Of a DNA stretch of 54,711 nucleotides, positions 8,455 through 16,151 are shown piece after piece (position 1 is the stretch's first letter; each line of letters begins with the position of its first letter). Origin of the DNA: Chitinophaga pinensis. GTDB taxonomy: Bacteria > Bacteroidota > Bacteroidia > NS11-12g > UBA955. The position numbers were made by a program, and so were the translations under genes. The stretch is from assembly GCA_945890895.1 (NCBI GenBank), contig CAMDDG010000011.1, positions 1 to 54,711 of the forward strand, given 5' to 3'. Below the pieces are notes generated by a model, which was not told the DNA's origin, ran no database searches, and was given only the letters and a program-made list of their open reading frames with translations.

Positions 8455-10179
8455 TTGATTTCAACGGATTTTCAATGTTTCCGACTTTGGTCGGAAGTCA
8501 TTTCAAAGGAACTTTTAGGTTGGTATTTTGATTTTGGAATTAGCTTCAATCGAGATAGTTTGGTGCTAAATTTTTCACACAAACAAAATCAGACAACAGC
8601 GATTGAATTTAAGTTTATTGATGGACAAATTGCACTTTTTCCATCCAAAACCATTCCCCACGAATCAAAGAACAAAAGGAATGCATTAATTCAATTTCGG
8701 CAACTTGAAAAACAAAAACTAATATCGGTTCAATGGAACTTTTTAGATCGGTTGATGGTATTGGATTTTGAAGGTGATTTTTCCATTGTTGTTAAAGGGT
8801 ATGGACGGTTTTCCAATGTTATTTTATGGCAGAAATCTACTCAGATGGTAGACTCAATTTTTCGACTACACTTAAAATCAGATTGGGATTTCAACTTAAC
8901 TGAAGATTTAAAACTGCCTATAGTCTACACCTTTTCGAATTTAAACCAAACAAAAATCAACCTACAATGGGATTCTCTATTGAAGTTAATTGACAGCGCC
9001 GCTGCATCAGATTCTCTTGCTGGAATACAAAAGGATGTTAAACCACAAGATTTATTTCGAAGCGAATTGACATCCCCCGAAAATGAGACGAGTCAATCAG
9101 TTTCAAGTTCTGATGAGGACAAATCGAATCCCTATTTGGATGTCCTCGATACGGAAATATCAGATTCGAATTGGAAATACTTCGTTAAAACGGTAAAATA
9201 CGATGAAATACCGAATAAATTAAAATGTTCTAAAAATATTCCTAATGAATCCGCTGGAAAAACACACTTAAGTTATTTAATTAATTGGATCTTGTATCCG
9301 GTAATTTATGGTATGAATCGAATGGTTGATCAATGGGAAGTTTATCAGAAAGAAACTTCAGCTTCCATTTCTGAGTTTTTCTTTGTTAAAAACAAAGAAT
9401 CACGCATTGGACAATGCAAATCGACGGTTAAGTCGTTGAATACACATTTAAAACAAATCAATACACGTATATCGGAAATTCAAAATAGACGCAGTTTTAA
9501 GGAATTGGGTGATATTCTTATTTCCAATTGTCATGCAATTAAACCGGGCGTTTCAGAGCCACTGCTCTATGATTACTATACCGATCAAAGAATACGTATT
9601 AAAATCAATCCGGATTTAAGTTGTGCAGAAAATGCTGAGCGATTTTATAAAAAGTCAAAGAAGGAAAATATTGAACTAGATGTTTTGAATAAGCAATTGG
9701 AAGAAGCTAATTATAAATTTCATGCTGCTGAATTATTGCTGAATCGACTTGAGAATTGCCACACTCATGCGGATCTTCAGTCATTGAAGAATTTCGAATT
9801 ACCTGTTACTTCCAAAAAGTCGAAACAATCCGATAACTTACCTTATAAACAGCATTTTTTTGAAGGGTTTGAACTTTGGCAAGGAAAGAGTTCAAAATCA
9901 AATGACGAGATGTTGAAATTGGCATCTAAAAACGATTTGTGGTTCCATACTGCGGATTTTTCTGGTTCACACATAATACTTCGGAAAAAAGGAAAATCTT
10001 TTCCAGCTAGCGCCATTCAATATGCAGCAAAGTTGGCTGCAATGAATTCTAAAGGAAAAAATCAGTCGTTGTTAACCGTGATGATTACGGAGAGGAAGTT
10101 TGTATTCAAATCCAAAGGGGCAAATCCAGGAGAAGTTTCTGTTTTCAAATATGAAACTATGGATGTTTCGTTAAAATAA
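8455..10179 (+). CDS. rqcH: RqcH-type NFACT protein (ribosome quality control, Ala-tailing factor)
   Basis: At 574 residues this matches the usual length of bacterial RqcH/NFACT proteins, which bind the obstructed 50S-peptidyl-tRNA complex and drive C-terminal alanine tailing. The N-terminal NFACT-N domain includes FLDRLMVLDFEG and KGYGRFSNVIL; the Asp-Arg pair at 98-99 corresponds closely to the functionally required DR pair of the Bacillus subtilis protein. A coiled-coil middle spans about 310-440. The C-terminal NFACT-R (DUF814) domain starts near 475 (GFELWQGKSSKSND ... NDLWFHTADFSGSHIIL). The start is TTG: the frame is closed upstream by a stop at 8437-8439 and no in-frame ATG lies near the N-terminus of the domain. 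A tail shorter than archaeal/eukaryotic NEMF is normal for bacteria. Confidence 0.85.
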   Translation: MISTDFQCFRLWSEVISKELLGWYFDFGISFNRDSLVLNFSHKQNQTTAIEFKFIDGQIALFPSKTIPHESKNKRNALIQFRQLEKQKLISVQWNFLDRLMVLDFEGDFSIVVKGYGRFSNVILWQKSTQMVDSIFRLHLKSDWDFNLTEDLKLPIVYTFSNLNQTKINLQWDSLLKLIDSAAASDSLAGIQKDVKPQDLFRSELTSPENETSQSVSSSDEDKSNPYLDVLDTEISDSNWKYFVKTVKYDEIPNKLKCSKNIPNESAGKTHLSYLINWILYPVIYGMNRMVDQWEVYQKETSASISEFFFVKNKESRIGQCKSTVKSLNTHLKQINTRISEIQNRRSFKELGDILISNCHAIKPGVSEPLLYDYYTDQRIRIKINPDLSCAENAERFYKKSKKENIELDVLNKQLEEANYKFHAAELLLNRLENCHTHADLQSLKNFELPVTSKKSKQSDNLPYKQHFFEGFELWQGKSSKSNDEMLKLASKNDLWFHTADFSGSHIILRKKGKSFPASAIQYAAKLAAMNSKGKNQSLLTVMITERKFVFKSKGANPGEVSVFKYETMDVSLK

Positions 10180-10267
10180 TTTTTATTTTTTTAAGTAGTC
10201 AACTCTTTAATTATGAATTAATTGTTAAAATACCATTACATAAGTACATAAAAAAATATAAAAATAG

Positions 10268-10298
10268 TTTGCATACTCAAAAATTCGTTCTATATTTG
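10268..10298 (+). promoter_or_regulatory. Bacteroidota-type promoter of tRNA-Val
   Basis: TTTG (10268-10271), a 19-base spacer, then TATATTTG (10291-10298). This matches the TTTG-N19-TAnnTTTG consensus of the phylum's primary sigma factor very well. It lies 43 bases before the mature tRNA start. Confidence 0.85.
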
Positions 10299-10341
10299 CA
10301 CTCGCATTGAGGGAGTAACATCCTGAAAAAAAGAACAAAAA

Positions 10342-10416
10342 GGGAGCTTAGCTCAGTTGGTTCAGAGCATCTGCCTTACAAGCAGAGGGTCACAGGTTCG
10401 AATCCTGTAGCTCCCA
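10342..10416 (+). tRNA. tRNA-Val (anticodon TAC)
   Basis: A complete cloverleaf can be drawn. The acceptor stem is GGGAGCT/AGCTCCC, the D stem GCTC/GAGC with loop containing AGTTGGTTCA, and the anticodon stem TCTGC/GCAGA with loop CTTACAA (anticodon TAC). The T arm is ACAGG/CCTGT with loop TTCGAAT, and the discriminator base is A. The 3' CCA is not encoded (the DNA continues CAAA), so it must be added post-transcriptionally. It stands alone, with its own promoter and terminator. Confidence 0.97.
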
Positions 10417-10425
10417 CAAAAAAAG

Positions 10426-10453
10426 AGCCTCGCGAAAGCGGGGCTTTTCTTTT
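10426..10453 (+). terminator. Terminator of the tRNA-Val unit
   Basis: The stem AGCCTCGC (10426-10433) pairs with GCGGGGCT (10438-10445), with one T-G wobble, around a GAAA tetraloop. TTTCTTTT follows. It begins 9 bases after the tRNA. Confidence 0.88.
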
Positions 10454-10533
10454 ATATACCAAAGCTTAAACCAATAATCAAAAAATGGTGGTGCAAAATT
10501 CAGTTTGGATAAATTAATTACCTAGCAACCAGC

Positions 10534-10562
10534 TTTTGAATTTGATGCATTTTGAATTTGAT
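10534..10562 (+). repeat. 13-bp direct repeat in non-coding DNA
   Basis: TTTTGAATTTGAT occurs at 10534-10546 and again at 10550-10562 (offset 16), in the space between the tRNA terminator and the 3' end of the DUF779 gene. I see nothing else in 10454-10607. Confidence 0.55.
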
Positions 10563-10607
10563 TCTTTGATCACTACTGGATTTATAATGGATGAATTTTT
10601 AATGAAT

Positions 10608-10967
10608 TTATTTCAATAACTTTAGTTCTTCCTCGGTAAACATTCTGCTTTTTATGACAAATCGGATTCCGTGTGGAATCTCCAATGAAAAACTGGATCC
10701 TCTTCCCGGTACAACATCCAAAATTAACTGAGTGTGTTTCCAATATTCATATTGATCCTTTGACATATAAAATGGCTGATCCAGAACATCACCTAAATGA
10801 ACATCTGAATCGCCAATTTTAAATTCTCCCCTTGGAAAACACATCGGTTGCGATCCATCGCAGCATCCGCCACTTTGATGAAACATCAACGGACCGTGCA
10901 TCAATAAGAACTTTTGAATCCATTCATCCGCTAATGGCGATGATAGTACTTTATCTGGTTTTTTCAT
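10608..10967 (-). CDS. DUF779 family protein associated with aldehyde dehydrogenase
   Basis: A 119-residue soluble protein. It matches the DUF779 family, whose genes commonly sit beside aldehyde dehydrogenase genes; the biochemical role is not established. The family's Cys-rich core is visible (HQSGGCCDGSQPMCFP), as are the conserved PFYMSKDQYEYWKHTQLILDVVPGRG and a C-terminal SLEIPHGIRFVI segment. The clustered Cys suggest metal or thiol chemistry, but that is inference. It lies 95 bases downstream of the aldehyde dehydrogenase gene on the same strand, beyond a strong hairpin, so its expression may depend on read-through or on its own promoter. Confidence 0.85.
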   Translation of the reverse strand: MKKPDKVLSSPLADEWIQKFLLMHGPLMFHQSGGCCDGSQPMCFPRGEFKIGDSDVHLGDVLDQPFYMSKDQYEYWKHTQLILDVVPGRGSSFSLEIPHGIRFVIKSRMFTEEELKLLK

Positions 10968-10986
10968 GGTGTAAATAGTTTATATT

Positions 10987-11015
10987 AAAAACAAGGCGAA
11001 CCAAGTCGGTTCGCC
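10987..11015 (-). terminator. Hairpin terminator between aldehyde dehydrogenase and DUF779 genes
   Basis: GGCGAACC (10995-11002) pairs with GGTTCGCC (11008-11015) around a 5-base loop. On the minus strand it is followed by TTGTTTTTA. The perfect 8-bp GC-rich stem sits inside what would otherwise be an operon, so it may reduce DUF779 expression relative to the dehydrogenase. Confidence 0.75.
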
Positions 11016-11062
11016 CAATTTACTTTTGTGATTAATTGCGTCTTAAATTGTCTATAATCAAA

Positions 11063-12568
11063 TTAAAAGAAACCTAATTTGTTCTTGCTATAAGAAATTA
11101 ACATATTCTTGGACTGACGGTAATGATCCAACATCATTTTATGAGTTTCACGACCAAATCCAGATTTTTTGTATCCACCAAAAGGAGCATGTGCTGGGTA
11201 GGCGTGATAGCAATTCACCCATACTCTACCGGCTTGAATTGCACGTGGAATTTGATATAACTCATGTGCGTCTCGTGTCCAAACTCCCGCTCCCAAACCG
11301 TATAAAGTGTCGTTTGCAATTTCTATAGCCTCTTCTACCGTTTTGAATGTAGTTACCGATGTAACAGGACCAAAAATTTCTTCTTGAAATACCCTCATTT
11401 TATTGTGTCCTTTTAAAATAGTCGGTTGAATATAAAAACCTTCATCAAGACCAATAGAAGTACTCGCAGATGCACCTCCACACAATACCTCAGCTCCTTC
11501 AGCTTTTCCGATATCAATATAATTTAATATCTTTTCATATTGATCGTTGGATGCCTGTGCACCCATCATGGTATTTGAATCTAATGGATGTCCTAATTTG
11601 ATGGCTTTTGTACGCTCAATCACACGCGACATAAACTTATCATATATACTTTCATGTACTAAAATACGCGAAGGACAAGTACAAACTTCACCTTGGTTTA
11701 ATGCAAACATTACGGCGCCTTCAATACATTTATCAAAAAATTCATCATCTGCATCAGCAATGCTTGGCATGAAAATATTGGGTGATTTTCCTCCTAATTC
11801 CATAGTTACAGGTATCAAGTTTTCAGAAGCATATTGCATAATAAGTCTACCCGTTGTTGTTTCACCCGTGAACGCTACTTTTTGGATTCTTGGGGAAGTA
11901 GCCAACGGTTTGCCTGCTTCCAAACCAAACCCAGAAACTACATTCAGAACTCCTGCTGGAAGAATATCTTTAATTAAATCCATCAATACCATAATGCTGG
12001 TTGGAGTTTGTTCGGCAGGTTTAACCACAACACAACAACCTGCGGCTAAAGCAGGTGCTATTTTCCATGTAGCCATTAACAACGGGAAATTCCAGGGTAT
12101 AATTTGTCCAACTACTCCTATGGGTTCATGAACAATTATAGAAATTGTGTCGGAATCATGTTCAGAAATTTCACCTTCATCTGCGCGAATAACTCCTGCG
12201 AAGTATCGGAAATGATCCACACAAAGTGGTAAATCGGCTGCAAGGGTTTCTCTTACCGCTTTACCATTATCAACCGTTTCAACTTGAGCTAAGTAGTTTA
12301 GATTTTCTTCTATTCTATCGGCAATTGCCAATAAAATATTTGATCGTGTAGTGGGACTGGATTTTGACCATGTTTTAAATGCAGTATGAGCCGCGTCAAT
12401 TGCTTTTTCTACGTCTTGGGCATTTCCACGAGCTGCTTTTGAAAATAAACTACCATCAATTGGAGAAAAGTTGTCGAAGTACTCGCCAATAGAAGGTTTA
12501 ACCCATTCACCACCTATAAAATGGTCGTAATGAGAATTCACTTTGGGAAAATTGAATTGGTTTGTCAT
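11063..12568 (-). CDS. aldB: AldB-type NAD(P)-dependent aldehyde dehydrogenase
   Basis: A 501-residue class-3-fold aldehyde dehydrogenase oxidising an aliphatic aldehyde (acetaldehyde-like in the AldB/ExaC group) to the acid. Visible family marks are the start FIGGEW, the oxyanion-site Asn in [14 protein letters not shown], the general base Glu in [10 protein letters not shown] and the catalytic Cys in [11 protein letters not shown]. The C-terminal [19 protein letters not shown] ... [14 protein letters not shown] is close to E. coli AldB as I remember it. I chose the ATG at 12568; an in-frame start at 12619 would add 17 residues with no family counterpart. It is divergent from an AraC-type gene, with a candidate operator between. 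The exact aldehyde is not predictable. Confidence 0.92.
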   Translation of the reverse strand: MTNQFNFPKVNSHYDHFIGGEWVKPSIGEYFDNFSPIDGSLFSKAARGNAQDVEKAIDAAHTAFKTWSKSSPTTRSNILLAIADRIEENLNYLAQVETVDNGKAVRETLAADLPLCVDHFRYFAGVIRADEGEISEHDSDTISIIVHEPIGVVGQIIPWNFPLLMATWKIAPALAAGCCVVVKPAEQTPTSIMVLMDLIKDILPAGVLNVVSGFGLEAGKPLATSPRIQKVAFTGETTTGRLIMQYASENLIPVTMELGGKSPNIFMPSIADADDEFFDKCIEGAVMFALNQGEVCTCPSRILVHESIYDKFMSRVIERTKAIKLGHPLDSNTMMGAQASNDQYEKILNYIDIGKAEGAEVLCGGASASTSIGLDEGFYIQPTILKGHNKMRVFQEEIFGPVTSVTTFKTVEEAIEIANDTLYGLGAGVWTRDAHELYQIPRAIQAGRVWVNCYHAYPAHAPFGGYKKSGFGRETHKMMLDHYRQSKNMLISYSKNKLGFF

Positions 12569-12636
12569 AGTTATTGTTTTTAGTGTTAAATAGAATTTTT
12601 CAAAGTTTCCAATTTTCATTCAGTCAAAACTCTTTG

Positions 12637-12667
12637 AATCGTATCAAAAAATAGCAAAATCGTATCA
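12637..12667. promoter_or_regulatory. Candidate AraC-family operator: two AATCGTATCA direct repeats
   Basis: The 10-mer AATCGTATCA occurs at 12637-12646 and 12658-12667, offset by exactly 21 bases (two helical turns) and in the same orientation. That is the geometry typical of sites bound by AraC-family dimers. It lies between the divergent aldB (start 12568) and araC-type (start 12739) genes. Confidence 0.6.
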
Positions 12668-12738
12668 CGATGGTGAAATCCTGTTGTTTTTTCCGTACCT
12701 TGTGATCCTACTATCCCTGATTTTCAACCCTTTAAGTT

Positions 12739-13668
12739 ATGAAAACCCATTCTTTAAACCCAGTGAATACTACCCCTCTGTCGCATTTGGGAACATTAGT
12801 TGAGAATCGAACTACCTTTGAAATGAGTTCGTGTCAGTTGAATGTATTTGAAACGCATAAAACAGCGGAAAAGGTTGAACTACTTTTCGACGATTTAGTA
12901 ATAACAAGTATGTTAAAGGGTAAAAAGGTGATGCATTTGCCTGGAAAAAGAGCATTTGATTATTTTCCCGGACAAAGTGTAGTTATCCAACCTAAAGAGA
13001 AAATGACCATTGATTTTCCCGTTGCTGATTTGCATGATCCAACCCAGTGCATAGCCCTGGCAATTTCCCCCGAACAAATCAAAAACACGGTTGAATTAAT
13101 AAATGAAAAATTTCCCAAAGAAAGTGATTTGAATCCTTGGACGGTTGATGCCCAATATTTTCATCTGGAAAATAATCCCGACTTGGTAGAAACCATGAAT
13201 CGCATGTTGAAAATTGGCATACATGAAACTTCAACGGCTAAAGATTTATTGGCTGATTTGGCTTTGAAGGAATTATTGTTAAGACTTATGCAAACTCAAG
13301 CGAGAGCACTGTTAGAATATCAAAGTGTATTTGATTCTAATAAGAATCGTTTTGCTCACGTAATTTCATATATCAACAGCCATATTCATGATAAATTGGA
13401 AATATCCACTTTGGCGGAAAAAGCGTGTATGAGCCGCCCGAATTTTTTCAGAAAATTCAAGGAAAGTATGGGGATTACTCCAAATGAATATATTCAGATA
13501 CAAAAAATTAAGTTCGCCAAAGAGAAATTAATGAATTCAGATCTAACTGTGAGTGAAGTCGCATTCTTTTTAGGGTATCAAAACATCAATCATTTTATTC
13601 AGTTATTCAAGCAATTTGAAGGTAAAACTCCCAAAAAATTTCAACAACTTTATCAAAAAAAGAATTGA
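12739..13668 (+). CDS. AraC-family transcriptional regulator, probable regulator of aldB
   Basis: A 309-residue protein. Residues ~15-195 form an AraC-type N-terminal ligand-sensing domain (LFDDLVITSMLKGKKVMHLPG ... FDYFPGQSVVIQP). The C-terminal ~100 residues are a double helix-turn-helix DNA-binding domain (LEISTLAEKACMSRPNFFRKFKESMGITPNEY, then LTVSEVAFFLGYQNINHFIQLFKQFEGKTPKKF). The N-terminal domain resembles the AraC_N type often found beside aldehyde or alcohol dehydrogenases. Divergent placement from aldB and the shared 170-base intergenic region with direct repeats suggest that it activates aldB in response to an aldehyde or alcohol. The target is inference. Confidence 0.9.
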   Translation: MKTHSLNPVNTTPLSHLGTLVENRTTFEMSSCQLNVFETHKTAEKVELLFDDLVITSMLKGKKVMHLPGKRAFDYFPGQSVVIQPKEKMTIDFPVADLHDPTQCIALAISPEQIKNTVELINEKFPKESDLNPWTVDAQYFHLENNPDLVETMNRMLKIGIHETSTAKDLLADLALKELLLRLMQTQARALLEYQSVFDSNKNRFAHVISYINSHIHDKLEISTLAEKACMSRPNFFRKFKESMGITPNEYIQIQKIKFAKEKLMNSDLTVSEVAFFLGYQNINHFIQLFKQFEGKTPKKFQQLYQKKN

Positions 13669-13701
13669 TGTTTTAACCGTACAAATTGGTAAATTCGCAC
13701 T

Positions 13702-14772
13702 ATGCGAAAGGAATCAAAAGAGTTTTTACATCAATACTTAGATAATGTTTCTCCTACTGGATTTGAGCACAGTGGTCAAAAAATATGGTTGAATTACTTA
13801 AAACCATTTATTGATGAACAATTCGTGGATGTTTATGGCACAGCCGTGGGTGTTGTAAATCCAGGGAAAGAATTTAAAGTTGTCATTGAAGCTCATGCAG
13901 ATGAAATCAGCTGGTTTGTTAATTACATAACCGACGATGGATACATTTATGTCATTCGCAACGGTGGAAGTGATTTCCAAATCGCCCCATCCATGCGTTG
14001 TAATATTCATTGCGAAAATGGACAAGTAGTTAAAGGTATCTTTGGTTGGCCAGCAATACATGTTCGCGTAGATAAAAATCCTGAAATTAAACAAGAAAAT
14101 ATTTTTATCGATGTAGGATGCAAATCCAAACAAGAAGTCGAAGAATTAGGGATCCATATAGGTGCAGTTGCCGTATTTGAAGCAGGTTCAGAATGGTTGA
14201 ATGACCAATATTTGATTGGACGTGCTTTAGATAATCGAATCGGTGGATTTATGATTGCCGAAGTTGCGCGACATATCAAAGAACAGAATTTAAATTTACC
14301 TTTTAGTCTATACGTAGTAAATAGTGTTCAAGAAGAAATTGGTTTGCGAGGCGCGGAAATGATATCCAGAAGGATTAATCCCGACATTGCCATAGTTACT
14401 GATGTTACTCATGATACATTTTCCCCGCTGTATAATAAAAAACAACAAGGTGAATGCAAGTGCGGAAATGGTCCAGTTTTAGCTTATGGTCCAGCAGTTC
14501 AAAATAAATTGCTTCAAAAAGTGATCTCAGTTGCTAAAAAACATGAAATTTCTTTTCAACGGAATGCAGTAAGTCGTTCAACCGGTACCGATACAGATAG
14601 CTTTGCCTATTCCACTACAGGTGTTGCATCTTGTTTGATTTCTTTACCATTGAAATACATGCACACAACCGTTGAAATGACGCATAAAAATGATATTGAA
14701 GGTTGTATTCAATTGATTTTAAAAACATTACAATCTATTGATCCCTCAGAAAGTTTTAATTATTTGGATTAA
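13702..14772 (+). CDS. M42 family metallopeptidase (glutamyl aminopeptidase/TET-like)
   Basis: A 356-residue cytosolic di-metal aminopeptidase that trims N-terminal residues from peptides, usually as a large oligomer. Expected metal and catalytic residues are present: His in EAHADEISW, Asp in GRALDNRIGG, the Glu-Glu pair in VQEEIGLRG, Asp in VTDVTHDT and the last His in KYMHTTVEMTH. The PDZ-like insert characteristic of the family lies at about 90-160. It starts 33 bases after the AraC-type gene. A -7-like TAAATTCG at 13690-13697 abuts the ATG, suggesting its own, nearly leaderless promoter. Members were once called endoglucanases; there is no glycosidase signature here. Confidence 0.9.
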   Translation: MRKESKEFLHQYLDNVSPTGFEHSGQKIWLNYLKPFIDEQFVDVYGTAVGVVNPGKEFKVVIEAHADEISWFVNYITDDGYIYVIRNGGSDFQIAPSMRCNIHCENGQVVKGIFGWPAIHVRVDKNPEIKQENIFIDVGCKSKQEVEELGIHIGAVAVFEAGSEWLNDQYLIGRALDNRIGGFMIAEVARHIKEQNLNLPFSLYVVNSVQEEIGLRGAEMISRRINPDIAIVTDVTHDTFSPLYNKKQQGECKCGNGPVLAYGPAVQNKLLQKVISVAKKHEISFQRNAVSRSTGTDTDSFAYSTTGVASCLISLPLKYMHTTVEMTHKNDIEGCIQLILKTLQSIDPSESFNYLD

Positions 14773-14828
14773 TTTCAAGAATATTAACCCCTTGTTGATA
14801 TCCCATTGTAATTTATAATTTAGCTACA

Positions 14829-15731
14829 TTGTATCAGCCTTTTATTCCCCAAAATAAAGCCCAATTTAAATGGTTGGTTTATCCTTGGTTTTGGGGGATA
14901 TCTATTCTGCCTTTATGGATATTAAACGTAATCAGTTACGCTATTTATTTTATTCTGTACCGATTATTTAAGTATCGCGTTCGTGTTGTTCGTGAAAATC
15001 TTGCTCATGCATTCCCTCATTTGAGTATAAAGGAACAATCAATTATTGAAAATGCGTATTATCGTCACTTAGCGGATCTCTTTGTTGAAACAATTAAAGG
15101 TTTGAATTTGGATTCCAAATCAGTGAAGCAATATGTAAAATTGGAAAACAACGATTTGTTGGAGTCATTTTATCAATCAAAGCAGTCCGCATTAATCGTT
15201 TTAAGTCATTGTGGAAATTGGGAATGGTCGTGTATAGCCGCATCACTGTACACTCCGATGCCATTTTATGTGGTATATAAACCTTTGAAAAACCCAGGAT
15301 TCAATTCTTTTATGTATCAATTGAGATCAAAAACCGGATCTAAACCCATCGCAATGAATGAAACATTAAGAATGGTTTCGAAAAATTCGGATATTCCGTT
15401 TTTTCTAGCCATGGTGGGTGATCAAAATCCAGGAAATGTCAATCAAGTATACTGGAATCAATTTCTGAATCAAGAAACCGCTTTTCTAAATGGTCCAGCT
15501 AAAATTTCACTTAAGAATAAAATTCCCATTATTTATTTGAAAAGTCGGAAAATTAAACGACATCATTATGTTCTCACTCCCGAATTAATAGTGGATTTTA
15601 ATAATTATCAAGATCTTGATTCCCAAAAAATAATGGATAAAATAGTTAAATCCATAGAAGATGAAATTCTAGCACAACCAGAAATTTGGTTATGGAGCCA
15701 CCGCAGATGGAAACACAAAAGAAATAAATGA
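14829..15731 (+). CDS. LpxL/HtrB-type lipid A (lysophospholipid-like) acyltransferase
   Basis: A 300-residue inner-membrane-associated acyltransferase of the LpxL/HtrB family, which adds secondary acyl chains to lipid A. One N-terminal hydrophobic anchor spans about residues 15-45. The catalytic HxxxxE motif is visible as SHCGNWEW, later followed by FFLAMVGDQNPG and the terminal EIWLWSHRRWK typical of the family. The start is TTG at 14829; the frame is open back to 14799 but contains no ATG or GTG. It does not cluster with the other lpx genes at 42.9-46.8 kb. It could act on another lipid (ornithine or lysophospholipid), so I leave the symbol blank. Confidence 0.87.
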   Translation: MYQPFIPQNKAQFKWLVYPWFWGISILPLWILNVISYAIYFILYRLFKYRVRVVRENLAHAFPHLSIKEQSIIENAYYRHLADLFVETIKGLNLDSKSVKQYVKLENNDLLESFYQSKQSALIVLSHCGNWEWSCIAASLYTPMPFYVVYKPLKNPGFNSFMYQLRSKTGSKPIAMNETLRMVSKNSDIPFFLAMVGDQNPGNVNQVYWNQFLNQETAFLNGPAKISLKNKIPIIYLKSRKIKRHHYVLTPELIVDFNNYQDLDSQKIMDKIVKSIEDEILAQPEIWLWSHRRWKHKRNK

Positions 15732-15753
15732 CATAAAACCATTATTTTTTTGA

Positions 15754-15782
15754 TTTGCCAACCTTCTTATATGTTATATTTG
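15754..15782 (+). promoter_or_regulatory. Promoter of the ArsR-type regulator
   Basis: TTTG (15754-15757), 17-base spacer, TATATTTG (15775-15782); ATG at 15799. It is close to the phylum consensus, with a slightly short spacer. Confidence 0.6.
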
Positions 15783-15798
15783 TGTTTTCCGATAAACA

Positions 15799-16128
15799 AT
15801 GAAAAACAAGAAGAATTTTGAAGAATCTGTGAATGAATTGGCTGATTTATCGAAAGCTATTGGCCACCCTGCTCGTATTTCTATATTGTTGTTTTTAATG
15901 GAAAATGGACCTTCAACTTGCCAGCAAGTTGTAGATAAATTACCTTATTCCCAAAGTACGGTTTCAGGACATCTTCAAAAATTAAAGGAAGATGGTTATA
16001 TCGACTTGAAATTGTATAAAACAAGTTCAATTTATACCTTTAAAAAAGATACCGTGTTGCATTTGAATCAATTAGTGCAAAAAGTGTTCAAACTTGCACC
16101 TGAAAAGAAGCAATTATCGTTGTTTTAA
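15799..16128 (+). CDS. ArsR-type winged-helix transcriptional regulator
   Basis: A 109-residue single-domain winged-helix protein: KAIGHPARISILLFLMENG (helix 1-2), CQQVVDKLPYSQSTVSGHLQKLKEDGYI (recognition helix) and a beta-wing (LYKTSSIYTFKK). The classic ArsR/SmtB metal-binding box (ELCVCDL) is absent and only one Cys is present, so a metal ligand is unlikely to be bound in the canonical way. It has its own promoter and no obvious regulated neighbour, since the downstream genes are convergent. The target is unknown. Confidence 0.85.
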   Translation: MKNKKNFEESVNELADLSKAIGHPARISILLFLMENGPSTCQQVVDKLPYSQSTVSGHLQKLKEDGYIDLKLYKTSSIYTFKKDTVLHLNQLVQKVFKLAPEKKQLSLF

Positions 16129-16151
16129 CTAGTAAAAGTATTAAACTTAAA

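Noticed and set aside
10342..10607. tRNA-Val considered as an attachment site of an integrative element
   Set aside because: No second copy of the tRNA 3' end, no integrase and no mobility genes are present in the window.
11547..12131. Plus-strand 194-codon open frame inside the aldehyde dehydrogenase gene
   Set aside because: The opposite strand contains all ALDH catalytic motifs over this span; the plus frame has no recognisable domain, promoter or start context.
15799..16128. ArsR-type gene considered as an arsenic or metal sensor with a resistance operon
   Set aside because: No ELCVCDL-type metal box, only one Cys, and no arsenic or efflux gene adjacent.
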